From assembly GCF_018588885.1 (NCBI RefSeq), contig NZ_JAFFIW010000013.1, positions 1 to 64,000 on the forward strand: DNA of 64,000 nucleotides, read 5' to 3'. This document shows, one piece after another, positions 28,996 to 36,341 of this stretch (its first letter is position 1; every line of letters starts with the position of its first letter). Source of the DNA: Mesorhizobium sp. dw_380. Its GTDB lineage: Bacteria; Pseudomonadota; Alphaproteobacteria; Rhizobiales; Rhizobiaceae. Under the pieces are notes generated by a model that was not told where the DNA came from, did not search any database, and saw only the letters and a program-made list of their open reading frames with translations. The position numbers and the translations under genes are program-made.

Positions 28996-29774
28996 GCCGG
29001 CTTTCTCCGCAGCAATGTCAGTTCGAACAGCACGACCAGCACGATGGATACAGCGAAGACCAGGGAACCGACGGCATTGGTCTTGGGGTTGAGGCCGGAG
29101 CGCAGCAGGTTCCAGATCTCGACCGGCAGCGTGGTGTCGAAGCGGGTGAGCAGGAAGGAGATGACGAATTCATCCCAGGAGAAGGTCATTGACAGGAAAA
29201 AGCCGGCGAAGATCGCCGGCGCCATGACCGGCACGGTGATGAGGAGCAGCACCTTCCATTCCGGCGCGCCGAGGTCGCGCGCGGCGCGCTCGATGTTGAT
29301 CTGGTGGTCGCCCATCTGGCTGTAGATGATGGCAAAGCACAGCGGCAGGTTGATCACGACATGGCCGATGCCGGCGGCAAGCAGCGATTTTGGTACGCCG
29401 GCCCAGTTGAACAACACCAGCAGTCCCATGCCGATGATGAGATAGCTGACCGTCAATGGCAGCGTAATCAGTCCGCGCAGCAGGCCGGAGCCGGGCAGCA
29501 CGAAGCGCGCGAAACCCCAGGCCGAGAGGAAACCGAGCGTGACGGCGGTGGCCGAGGAAAGCGCCGCGACCAGCAGCGAATTGACCAGCGCCGAGGTCAG
29601 CCTGACGTCGGAGAGCACCGCCTCGTACCAGCGCAACGACGGTCCGGTGAACGGTGGAATGGGGAAAGAAGTCGACTGCAGCGAAAACAGCACCAGCACC
29701 ACCACGGGCAGGAAGATGAAGCCGTAGACGGCAAGCGCATAGACCCAGGAAGCGACGCGGACAAACTGTCGCAT
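28992..29774 (-). CDS. ABC transporter permease (PotC-like)
   Basis: Inner-membrane permease of 260 residues with six predicted helices; the first is WVYALAVYGFIFLPVVVLVL. The EAA-type coupling loop is in ERAARDLGAPEWKVLLLITV, which contacts the ATPase. The ATG at 29774 lies only 2 bases after the upstream permease stop; longer in-frame starts would run through that gene. It pairs with the PotB-like protein at 29777. Confidence 0.94.
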   Translation of the reverse strand: MRQFVRVASWVYALAVYGFIFLPVVVLVLFSLQSTSFPIPPFTGPSLRWYEAVLSDVRLTSALVNSLLVAALSSATAVTLGFLSAWGFARFVLPGSGLLRGLITLPLTVSYLIIGMGLLVLFNWAGVPKSLLAAGIGHVVINLPLCFAIIYSQMGDHQINIERAARDLGAPEWKVLLLITVPVMAPAIFAGFFLSMTFSWDEFVISFLLTRFDTTLPVEIWNLLRSGLNPKTNAVGSLVFAVSIVLVVLFELTLLRRKPA

Positions 29775-29776
29775 GA

Positions 29777-30643
29777 TCAGGCCCGCTCGATCTTCAGCCA
29801 CCGCGCGCAGGCGAGGTAGGCGATGGTGACGACCGCCATCAGGATGATCGACAGCGCCGAGGCCAACGGAAAATCGCCGCGCCGGCCGATCTGCATCATC
29901 ACCAGTTGCGGCATCAGAAGCTCGTTGTTGCCGCCGAGGATCTGCGGCGTGATGTAGTCGCCGATGCACAGCACAAAGGTGAGGAAGGCGCCGACCATGA
30001 TGCCGGGCAGAGTCAACGGCAGGACAACGTGCAGGAAGGTGCGCACCGGCCCGGCGCCGAGATCGGCGGCGGCCTTGCGGTAGCTCGGGCTGAGCTGTTT
30101 CAGATTGGCGAAGATGGTCAGCGTCAAAAGCATGACGAAGAAATGCACGAAGCCGGTGACCGTGGCGAAGCGTGTATTGGCGAGCTGCAGCGGCTCGGTG
30201 ACGAGGCCGGAGCCGGTCAGCGCGCGGTTGATGACGCCGTTCTGCGCCAGCACCAGCAGCCAGGAGTAGGAGCGCACGACATAGGAGGTCCAGAACGGCA
30301 GTACGGCCAGCATCAGCGCCAGCCGCTGCCAGCGCTCCGGCACCTGTTCGGCGAGGATCCAGGCGAAGGGATAGGCAAGCAGCACCGAGACCACGGTGAC
30401 GATTGCCGTCACCTCCAGCGAATTCACCATCGCCTGCCAGTAGGACGGGTTGGTGAAGAACTGGCTGTAGTTGGTGAGCGTGAAGCCGCCGCCCTCATGC
30501 GCCGTCAGGCTCGAAAGCCCCATGGCGATAAACGGCAGCACGAAGAACAGCAGCGTCCAGCCGAGCGCTGGCGTGACCAGCGCCCAAGGCAGGGCGCGGC
30601 CCGCCCGGGGCAGGGCACGTCCATCGTTTCCCGTCGGGTTCAC
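29777..30643 (-). CDS. ABC transporter permease (PotB-like)
   Basis: Membrane permease of 288 residues with the first helix PALGWTLLFFVLPFIAMGLS and an EAA-like loop AAADLGAGPVRTFLHVVLPL near residue 195. It begins 12 bases after the binding-protein stop, and PotC-like starts 2 bases after its end. Together they form the membrane part of a polyamine/opine/spermidine-putrescine-type importer; substrate is not readable. Confidence 0.94.
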   Translation of the reverse strand: MNPTGNDGRALPRAGRALPWALVTPALGWTLLFFVLPFIAMGLSSLTAHEGGGFTLTNYSQFFTNPSYWQAMVNSLEVTAIVTVVSVLLAYPFAWILAEQVPERWQRLALMLAVLPFWTSYVVRSYSWLLVLAQNGVINRALTGSGLVTEPLQLANTRFATVTGFVHFFVMLLTLTIFANLKQLSPSYRKAAADLGAGPVRTFLHVVLPLTLPGIMVGAFLTFVLCIGDYITPQILGGNNELLMPQLVMMQIGRRGDFPLASALSIILMAVVTIAYLACARWLKIERA

Positions 30644-30655
30644 GAGCGTATCATC

Positions 30656-31747
30656 TCATTTTGCCTGCAGCATTTCGGTCCACATGTCCTGCATCTTCTT
30701 GTCAAGATCGGCATTCGGCGCCGGATAGGATTGCGCGCGGGCGAGGAAGCCCGGCTGCTCGTCGAAGCGCAGGACCTTCTTCTGGTCGTCGGTCAGCGCA
30801 GCCTTGGTGTTCGACGGCATGCCCCAATAGCAGGACGAGGTGGCAAGCCGCGCCTGGCCTTCCGGGCTCATAATGTACTGGATGAATTTCAGCGCCATGT
30901 CCTTGTTCTTGGAATCCTTGAACATGGCCAACGATTGCGACCACAGCACCGCACCTTCTTTAGGGATCGAGAAATCCAGCGCCGGATTTTCCTTGGCCAA
31001 TCCAGCCGTCACCCATTCGCCGCCGCCGACCAGTATATCGACCTCTCCGGTGGCGAGCGCCGTCTGGCTGGCGGTGACTTCGCCGACCAGCTTGGCATTG
31101 GCCTTCATCTTGAGAAGCTCGTCCTTGAGGGCGGGAAGGTCGGCTTCGGTCAGATCCGCCGTTTTCTTGCCGATGGCGAGTGCCGCCATGCCGATGACCG
31201 GCAGGTAATAGTCGTAGATGGCGACCTTGCCCTTGTACTTGTCGCTGGTCAGCGACGCCAATGACTGCATGTCGGCCGGATCGACCTTGGTCTTGTTGTA
31301 GCCGATCGTGTTGTAGCCGAACTTTTCGGTGATGCCGTAGCGCTTGCCGCCGACGACGGTGGAGCCGTCCATCTTCACTTGCGGAAACAGGTCGCCCATC
31401 GGCAGCTTGTCTTCCGGCAACGGCTCGAACAGGCCCTTTTCGACGCCGCGCGGCACGTCGATGCTGTCGATCACCATCACGTCCCAGTCGCCGGGCTGCG
31501 ACTGCTCGACGATCGCCAGCCCAGCGCCGGTGCCTTCAAACTCCTTGACGTTGACCTTGACGTTGTTGGCCTCCTCGAAGGGCTGGAGCAGTGCCGGATC
31601 GGAATGGTCGCACCAGATCAGCGCGTTGAGATCGGCGGCCTCGGCGAGGCTGCCTGCTCCAAACAGCAGTGCCGTGGCTGCGCACGCGGCGTGCAGATGG
31701 ACCTTCAGGGCGGAAAGCGGATTCCCGGATGCGGATTTGACGGACAT
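30656..31747 (-). CDS. ABC transporter periplasmic binding protein, first gene of the operon
   Basis: Binding protein of 363 residues with a signal peptide (CAATALLFGAGSLAEAA) and the mature start LNALIWCDHSDPALLQPFEE. It has the PotD-superfamily layout (DWDVMVIDSID, YGYNTIGYNKTK-like FGYNTIGYNKTK, KGKVAIYDYYLPVIG) but differs from the other binding protein of this window in its ligand-box residues, so its substrate probably differs. I start at the ATG at 31747, the first giving a signal peptide. A pair of palindromes and a divergent TetR gene lie just upstream. Confidence 0.93.
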   Translation of the reverse strand: MSVKSASGNPLSALKVHLHAACAATALLFGAGSLAEAADLNALIWCDHSDPALLQPFEEANNVKVNVKEFEGTGAGLAIVEQSQPGDWDVMVIDSIDVPRGVEKGLFEPLPEDKLPMGDLFPQVKMDGSTVVGGKRYGITEKFGYNTIGYNKTKVDPADMQSLASLTSDKYKGKVAIYDYYLPVIGMAALAIGKKTADLTEADLPALKDELLKMKANAKLVGEVTASQTALATGEVDILVGGGEWVTAGLAKENPALDFSIPKEGAVLWSQSLAMFKDSKNKDMALKFIQYIMSPEGQARLATSSCYWGMPSNTKAALTDDQKKVLRFDEQPGFLARAQSYPAPNADLDKKMQDMWTEMLQAK

Positions 31748-31784
31748 CGAGTGTTCTCCCTTGCCTTTGTGGCTTCTTGCAAAA

Positions 31785-31797
31785 AATTGAACCAATT
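31785..31797. promoter_or_regulatory. Candidate operator site 1 (AATTG-AAC-CAATT)
   Basis: Perfect 5+5 inverted repeat with a 3-base centre in the 92-base gap between the divergent binding-protein and TetR genes. It is one of two copies spaced exactly 17 bp start to start. TetR regulators commonly bind such sites next to their own gene, so control of both genes by the TetR at 31840 is the likeliest reading (inference). Confidence 0.75.
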
Positions 31798-31801
31798 CTA
31801 A

Positions 31802-31814
31802 AATTGAGTCAATT
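31802..31814. promoter_or_regulatory. Candidate operator site 2 (AATTG-AGT-CAATT)
   Basis: Second copy of the palindrome: identical arms, different 3-base centre, 17 bp downstream of site 1. Identical arms with variable centres is the pattern expected from selection on protein contacts rather than from a chance repeat. Confidence 0.75.
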
Positions 31815-31839
31815 CTGTTTTTATGGCAAGAGGCTTGAT

Positions 31840-32454
31840 ATGAGCGGATTGCGGGCAAGGCAAAAGGCGGACCGGCACAGGCGCATCATCGAGGCGGCGA
31901 CCGCGCTTTTTCGCGAGTCCGGCTATGAGGGCGCCAAGATCGAGGTGATCGCCGCCCAAGCCGAGGTCTCGATCGGCACGATCTACAATTATTATCAGAA
32001 CAAGGGCGACATCCTCGGCGCCATCGTCTCGCTGGAGGTCAACGAGGTGCTGAATGCTGGGCGCGGCGTCGTCGCCAGGCCGCCGGCCAATGTCGGCGAT
32101 GCGCTGGACACGCTGATCGGCATCTATATCGAGCACTCGCTGCATTATCTCAGCAAGGAGATGTGGCGGCAGGCGATGGCGATCTCGACGCAGCTGCCCA
32201 ACAGCCCGTTCGGCCAGGCCTACACCGCGCTCGACCGCTCGCTGACGGATCAGATCCGGGCCTTGATCGCTAGGCTGCAGGCGATCGGCCTGGTACGGGA
32301 GGACATTGACGGGGCAGCACTCGGCGAACTGATCTTCAACAACATGAACATGATGTTCATCGAATTCGTGAAGCGCGACGAAGCAAGGATACCGGAGCTG
32401 CGCACGGCAATACGGCGGCAGAACCGGATCTTGGTGGCCGCGATCGGGGTATGA
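31840..32454 (+). CDS. TetR/AcrR-family regulator, divergent from the ABC operon
   Basis: Regulator of 204 residues: N-terminal HTH with RIIEAATALFRESGYEGAKI and QAEVSIGTIYNYYQNKGDIL, then an all-helical effector domain (ALDRSLTDQIRALIARLQAI). It is transcribed away from the ABC-MBL operon across 92 bases holding two equal palindromes. The GAGG of AAGAGG is 6 bases before the ATG at 31840. The most economical reading is a repressor of the operon and of itself, induced by the transported compound. Confidence 0.93.
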   Translation: MSGLRARQKADRHRRIIEAATALFRESGYEGAKIEVIAAQAEVSIGTIYNYYQNKGDILGAIVSLEVNEVLNAGRGVVARPPANVGDALDTLIGIYIEHSLHYLSKEMWRQAMAISTQLPNSPFGQAYTALDRSLTDQIRALIARLQAIGLVREDIDGAALGELIFNNMNMMFIEFVKRDEARIPELRTAIRRQNRILVAAIGV

Positions 32455-32739
32455 GGGTGGAAGAGCGACGGCAGCATAAAACCAGCTTCCGCTGCCAGCG
32501 TGACTGACGATGAGATGCCAAAGGCGGCGCCCCTCTGTCTACACGGCAGGCCTCCCGAGCACGGGGCGGCCCAGCGGCTTGGGGTTGCGGGGACTTGGCA
32601 GCGTAGGCCGCTGGGCCTAACCAACGAGCCCTTCGGGGGAAGCGTCGCTGGCTGGCGAAAACAAAACGCCAATTCCAATGCAAGCGAAGCATTCGAACGA
32701 AGGAAAGCAGACGCACGGCCGGCGTGGCGCGCGTAAAAA
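32455..32739. other. Gene-free stretch rich in inverted repeats (285 bp)
   Basis: No gene is supported on either strand. Hairpins are frequent: GGCCCAGCGGCTT at 32568-32580 pairs with AGGCCGCTGGGCC at 32605-32617 (13 bp with one G-T pair); TGGCG/CGCCA around an A-rich 9-base loop at 32653-32671; AATGC/GCATT at 32677-32693; GGCAGC/GCTGCC near 32470-32500. It might encode a small RNA, but it matches no RNA family I can name. Confidence 0.4.
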
Positions 32740-32946
32740 TCAGTGATCAGTTGGATCGATCTTCAGCAGGCGCTCTCGCGCTTCGGTCACGCGCCGCTGC
32801 GCGGCTCTTATCCTGCCGCAGAGCGCCAGATTGATACCTACGCCACGGTCCCCGTCCAACATTTCTTCCGCGCGTTTGAGGGCGAGTTCCGCTCGGCCAA
32901 TTCGCTGCCTGGCTCTTGCCAATTCCATGTCCAAAAGTTCAATCAT
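32740..32946 (-). CDS. Small coiled-coil-like protein of unknown function
   Basis: A 68-residue frame starting at the ATG at 32946. The sequence (MELARARQRIGRAELALKRA, later RIRAAQRRVTEARERLLK) is Ala/Arg/Glu-rich and helical, suggesting an amphipathic or coiled-coil protein. Codon use resembles the neighbouring genes, but there is no clear ribosome site and no family is recognised. Treat as hypothetical. Confidence 0.5.
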   Translation of the reverse strand: MIELLDMELARARQRIGRAELALKRAEEMLDGDRGVGINLALCGRIRAAQRRVTEARERLLKIDPTDH

Positions 32947-33148
32947 TGTTCCGCTACAGAGTTCGCGGTCCCTTCGATTGTTAACCGCCGCCGCCCGCAT
33001 TTGGTTCCGGGTCGTCGGCTCGAGAGTCAGGAACAGGCAGGAGAAAGTCGCCGCTTTGGCATCGACCTCATTTCACGCAAGGTTCACCTCTTGAGTTGAG
33101 TTTTAAATCTGATACAACTTATAGGAGCAGTCCAAGGGGGAGAGGTAA

Positions 33149-33718
33149 ATGGGGACGTTTTCAATCTGGCATTGGGTGATAGTGCTGCTGTTGATCGGCG
33201 TGCCTGTTTTCTTTGCCGTTCGATCAGCCGTGAAGCCATCACAGAATCCCGAGGCTCTTGTGGGCTTCGGCGGCTGGCTGATGCTGCTGGCGATTGGTCA
33301 GGCATTGTCCCCGTTGCGCACACTTGCCGAGTTCGGCAATTCGGTTGAGGGCTACCAGCAGCTCATCGCAGTCCCGAATGGCACCGTGGCGGTGTATGGC
33401 GAGATTGCCCTCAACCTCATATTTCTGGCGCTTCAGCTGGTTGTGCTTGTTTCGATGCTGCGGCGAAGCCACCGCTTCCCACAATTGTTTCTGTTCCAGT
33501 GGTTTGCGATTCCGGCCGTATTCATCCTCGACACGCTCTTGGTCGTATCAATTCTGGGCGTTCCGGTGAACCAGGTGCTCGCAGGCGATGCGCTGGTGTC
33601 ACCCATAGCTTCGTTTGTGGGGACCGGCATCTGGGCCGCTTATGTCTACAAGTCGGTCAGGGTGAGGAATACGTTCACCAGGACGGACGCGTCTGCTCAA
33701 ATCGCGAGCGCCTCATAA
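33149..33718 (+). CDS. DUF2569 family membrane protein
   Basis: Integral membrane protein of 189 residues with about four helices; after a first helix come VGFGGWLMLLAIGQALSPLR (the DUF2569 GGWL signature), then ALNLIFLALQLVVLVSML, FQWFAIPAVFILDTLL and a last hydrophobic stretch. Function is unknown. GGGGGAGAGG lies upstream of the ATG. It stands between a small hypothetical gene and tRNA-Thr and shows no operon partners. Confidence 0.88.
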   Translation: MGTFSIWHWVIVLLLIGVPVFFAVRSAVKPSQNPEALVGFGGWLMLLAIGQALSPLRTLAEFGNSVEGYQQLIAVPNGTVAVYGEIALNLIFLALQLVVLVSMLRRSHRFPQLFLFQWFAIPAVFILDTLLVVSILGVPVNQVLAGDALVSPIASFVGTGIWAAYVYKSVRVRNTFTRTDASAQIASAS

Positions 33719-33779
33719 AAGATAGCGGCATTCGCAAACCGAATTTTCGGCCGGGCTTTCGGATCGTACAGGTTGAAAC

Positions 33780-33855
33780 TGGTGCCCCCGGCAGGAATCG
33801 AACCCGCGACCTTCGGTTTACAAAACCGCTGCTCTACCAGCTGAGCTACAAGGGC
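33780..33855 (-). tRNA. tRNA-Thr (anticodon TGT)
   Basis: 76-nt cloverleaf on the minus strand. Acceptor GCCCTTG pairs with CGGGGGC (two G-T pairs), D-arm TAGCTCAGCTGGTAGAGCA, anticodon loop TTTGTAA with anticodon TGT, and T-arm GGTTCGATTCC. CCA is encoded at the 3' end. Confidence 0.97.
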
Positions 33856-34012
33856 ACGGCGCTCCGGTAGCATATCTGGTGCGCCAGTAAAGACAAAACT
33901 CTGTTTTCGGTTACCCCAGCGGTGGATGGCGCCGGTGCCGGCGCATACTGAAATCCGCAAACGTGTTTCCTACATGTCTGGTAGGTGCAATCGCTTCGGA
34001 CTGGAGTGTCGC

Positions 34013-34183
34013 ATGATCAGACTTGTCATCATTCTCCCTATCGTCGTCATCGCCTGGATGCTGCTGGTGAAGCTCATTAGCGACGTGAAGAAAGCCAATG
34101 TCGACTGGACCGGCGTGACCACGATCATCGGCTTCATCGCGCTCGCCTTCTGGCTTCGCCACATCACTGGCATGGGTGGGTAG
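34013..34183 (+). CDS. Small membrane protein of unknown function
   Basis: A 56-residue product with two hydrophobic segments (MIRLVIILPIVVIAWMLLV and TTIIGFIALAFWL) flanking a short charged loop. CTGGAG is 6 bases upstream of the ATG at 34013. It resembles small hypothetical membrane proteins often seen next to tRNA genes in rhizobia, but no function is known. It is followed 6 bases later by an array of 7-bp repeats. Confidence 0.6.
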   Translation: MIRLVIILPIVVIAWMLLVKLISDVKKANVDWTGVTTIIGFIALAFWLRHITGMGG

Positions 34184-34189
34184 GGAGAA

Positions 34190-34286
34190 GTGAATAGTGA
34201 GTAGTGAGTGCGCACCACGGGCTGCGACTCCCTGCTGACTACTGACTACTCACTACTCACTACTCACTACTCACTACTCACTACTC
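34190..34286. repeat. Inverted array of 7-bp repeats, locus 1
   Basis: Left arm 34190-34210 has three units GTGAATA, GTGAGTA, GTGAGTG. Right arm 34236-34286 has seven units in the opposite sense: TGACTAC twice, then TCACTAC five times. The arms face each other across about 25 bases. It would fold into a long register-shifting hairpin in RNA. A related array is at 40226-40335 with the unit TCGCTAC. Confidence 0.9.
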
Positions 34287-34322
34287 GCCGTCCTCCCGCC
34301 CCCGAAAAATCTCCTGACGTTC

Positions 34323-34347
34323 GAACCTTTTGGCGGGCCCCGCCGAC
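34323..34347 (+). promoter_or_regulatory. Possible ECF-type promoter of the His-rich gene
   Basis: GAAC (34323) and CGAC (34344) are 17 bases apart, and the GAACCTTTT context is repeated upstream of the paralogue at 34799 with identical spacing. It is near the GGAAC-N16/17-CGTT pattern of the alphaproteobacterial general stress factor EcfG, but the -10 differs from consensus, so this is tentative. Confidence 0.45.
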
Positions 34348-34398
34348 TGACGTACAGGGGCGAATGGTTCGCCTCGATCAAGGATCCAGGAGATCATC

Positions 34399-34611
34399 AT
34401 GTTCAAGCGCACGCTCACTTCCGCTCTCGTAGCCATTTTCGTCGCTGCAGGCGCGCTGGCCGCCACAGTTCAGACGTCGTCAGCTTACGGCATGCATCAC
34501 CATCATCACCACTACGACGACTACGACGACTACGACGGCTATGGCGACTACTGGTGGTATCACCATCATCATCGTCATCATCACCATGGCAGGGTGGTTA
34601 TCATCCTTTGA
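34399..34611 (+). CDS. Secreted His/Asp/Tyr-rich small protein
   Basis: A 70-residue product with a signal peptide (LTSALVAIFVAAGALAATVQ) and a mature part of His runs and DDY repeats (GMHHHHHHYDDY, later HHHHRHHHHGR). Such composition suggests metal binding in the periplasm. The N-terminus (MFKRTLTSALVA) matches that of the next gene (MFKRTLVSGLIA), so the two are paralogues at least in signal peptide. GGAGATC lies before the ATG. Confidence 0.75.
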   Translation: MFKRTLTSALVAIFVAAGALAATVQTSSAYGMHHHHHHYDDYDDYDGYGDYWWYHHHHRHHHHGRVVIIL

Positions 34612-34720
34612 CGCCAAGGCCTGTCGCGTTCGAAGGGCGGCCTCGGCCGCCCTTTTGCATGTTTCGTGGCCCACAGCCAGGAACCGACCGCGTCTCCGCA
34701 AAAAAGATCAAAAAAGATTC

Positions 34721-34745
34721 GAACCTTTTTCTTCGCGGCAACGAC
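34721..34745 (+). promoter_or_regulatory. Possible ECF-type promoter of the BA14K-like gene
   Basis: GAAC (34721) and CGAC (34742) at the same 17-base spacing as upstream of the neighbouring paralogue, again in GAACCTTTTT context. Shared upstream sequence plus shared signal peptide point to a duplicated gene with its promoter; the sigma factor identity is a guess. Confidence 0.45.
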
Positions 34746-34798
34746 AGATGATCAAGAGGCGGATGGATCGCCTCGGTCAACGAAGCAAGGAGATCACC

Positions 34799-35104
34799 AT
34801 GTTCAAGCGCACACTCGTTTCTGGCCTCATCGCCACCACCGTTGCCGCCACCGCGTTGGTCGGCACCGTTCAGCCTTCGGCGGCGCATTCGCATCACCAC
34901 GACCTCGGCATCGGCATCGCCGCCGGCGTCGGCGGGTTTGTCCTTGGCAGTCTGCTCGCCCAGCAGCCGCCGCGTGCCGTCTATGTCGATGAAGATGGCG
35001 GCTCCTGGCACGTTCGCCGCTGCTTCGATCGTTATTCGAGCTACGATCCTGACTCCGACACCTATATCGGCCACGACGGTTATCCCCACTACTGCCGGCT
35101 CTGA
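34799..35104 (+). CDS. BA14K-like secreted protein
   Basis: A 101-residue exported protein: signal peptide (VSGLIATTVAATALVGTVQP), a His-containing segment, a glycine-rich stretch, and a C-terminal BA14K-type motif RCFDRYSSYDPDSDTYIGHD followed by GYPHYCRL. In Brucella and related bacteria BA14K proteins are immunoreactive, lectin-like cell-surface proteins; here the activity is unknown. Start chosen at the ATG at 34799 with AAGGAGA upstream. It is a paralogue of the gene at 34399 in its first dozen residues. Confidence 0.88.
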   Translation: MFKRTLVSGLIATTVAATALVGTVQPSAAHSHHHDLGIGIAAGVGGFVLGSLLAQQPPRAVYVDEDGGSWHVRRCFDRYSSYDPDSDTYIGHDGYPHYCRL

Positions 35105-35190
35105 AGGGGAGGAGGAATTTTCAATCAGGCGTAAATTTTCAATCAGCCGTAAAGAGGGGCGCTCCAGCCGCCTCTCTTTCCGCTGTTTGC

Positions 35191-35469
35191 ATGACCTTCA
35201 AGACAGTCCAGCCCGACAATGATGCGACGAGGAAAGCGGTCCACACCGTCCTTGCCATTGCCACCGGCGCCGGGGCCCTGTTGTCCACGCTGGCCTGGCA
35301 TGGCCGCTATTGGCTGTGGCGGGACTGCTTCAACGAACTCGGCCGCTGCTATGACGCCGAGAGCGGCGAGGTCTTCCTCGAACAGGCCGGGCTGTTGTGG
35401 GGCATGTTCGCTGTTGGTTGTCTGCTGCTCAGCCTGGTCTTCGCCCGCCTGGCCTCGTCGAGGCGCTGA
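35191..35469 (+). CDS. Small two-helix membrane protein of unknown function
   Basis: A 92-residue product with hydrophobic segments AVHTVLAIATGAGALLSTLA and LLWGMFAVGCLLLSLVFA, and a short loop between with two cysteines (DCFNELGRCYDAESG). Ends Arg-rich. Codon use agrees with the surroundings; the ribosome site is weak. It lies between the BA14K-like gene and the convergent IclR gene. Unknown function. Confidence 0.6.
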   Translation: MTFKTVQPDNDATRKAVHTVLAIATGAGALLSTLAWHGRYWLWRDCFNELGRCYDAESGEVFLEQAGLLWGMFAVGCLLLSLVFARLASSRR

Positions 35470-35485
35470 GCCTCGCAGGGATAAA

Positions 35486-36307
35486 TCACGGTGAGGCAAC
35501 CCCGCCGATCATCCTGGTCACCTCGGCCGCGGCGCTGCGCACCATCGGCCCGATCTCGGCCAGCCGCTCCGGCGTCACCCGCACGGTCGGCCCCGAAACC
35601 GAGACGCCGCCGATCGGCTCGCCGAATTCGTTGAAGATGGCCGCCGCCACGCAGCGCATGCCGGGATGCCGCTCCTCGTCATCGACCGACCAGCCGCGCT
35701 GCTTGATGACAGCCAGGTCATGGGCAAGCGCTGGGATCTCGGAAAGCGTCCTGTCGGTGAAGCGCTGCAGGCCGGCCTTGCGCAAAATGGTTCCGACCCG
35801 CTCCGGTTCGAGATGCGCCAGCACCGCCTTGCCGATGCCGGACGCATGGAAGGGGCTGCGTGTCCCCGGACGGAAGAAGGCGCGGATCGCCTGGTGTGTC
35901 TCGACCTGACTGACAAACACCACGCAATCATCCTCGGCGACGCCGAGATTGGCGGTCTCGCCGGTCTTTTCCATCAGCTCCTGCATGACGATGCGGGCGC
36001 GGTCGACCAGCTTGCGGCGGCGCAGGAACGCCGCGCCCATCCGATAAGTCTCGACGCCGATCGACCACAGCTGGTCGCTCGTGTCGAACTCGACCATGCC
36101 GTGGTTTTCGAGCGTCGTCAGCATGCGGTAGGCGGTGGAGGCGGCAAGACCGCTCTGCGCCGATATCTCGCTCAGCGACAGGCCGCTGCCCTCCGCGACA
36201 ATGGCCAGGATGCGCAGCGCCCGGTCGAGCGACTGCACCGAATTGACATCGGACGGCCCATTGAAGCCGCGAGGTCGGCCGCGCTGGCGTTTTTCGGTTG
36301 TATCCAT
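35486..36307 (-). CDS. IclR-family transcriptional regulator
   Basis: Regulator of 273 residues. The winged HTH reads SLDRALRILAIVAEGSGLSL then SEISAQSGLAASTAYRMLTT; the C-terminal IclR effector domain includes HASGIGKAVLAHLE and a final GGVSVSGPTVRVTPERLAEI. I start at the ATG at 36307 because the basic MDTTEKRQRGRPRGF stretch is a typical N-terminus; the extended frame has no family character. It faces the gcl operon divergently over 214 AT-rich bases and most likely controls it in response to glyoxylate or allantoin metabolites. Confidence 0.95.
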   Translation of the reverse strand: MDTTEKRQRGRPRGFNGPSDVNSVQSLDRALRILAIVAEGSGLSLSEISAQSGLAASTAYRMLTTLENHGMVEFDTSDQLWSIGVETYRMGAAFLRRRKLVDRARIVMQELMEKTGETANLGVAEDDCVVFVSQVETHQAIRAFFRPGTRSPFHASGIGKAVLAHLEPERVGTILRKAGLQRFTDRTLSEIPALAHDLAVIKQRGWSVDDEERHPGMRCVAAAIFNEFGEPIGGVSVSGPTVRVTPERLAEIGPMVRSAAAEVTRMIGGVASP

Positions 36308-36341
36308 GGCGTCATTCTTGCCGATTCCAGCAAACAAGCAA

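Noticed and set aside
32560-32700. 4.5S, 6S, RNase P or tmRNA gene
   Set aside because: None of the conserved cores of these RNAs could be found in the hairpins.
34190-34286. CRISPR array
   Set aside because: Repeats are 7 bp without spacers and in inverted halves; no cas genes in the window.
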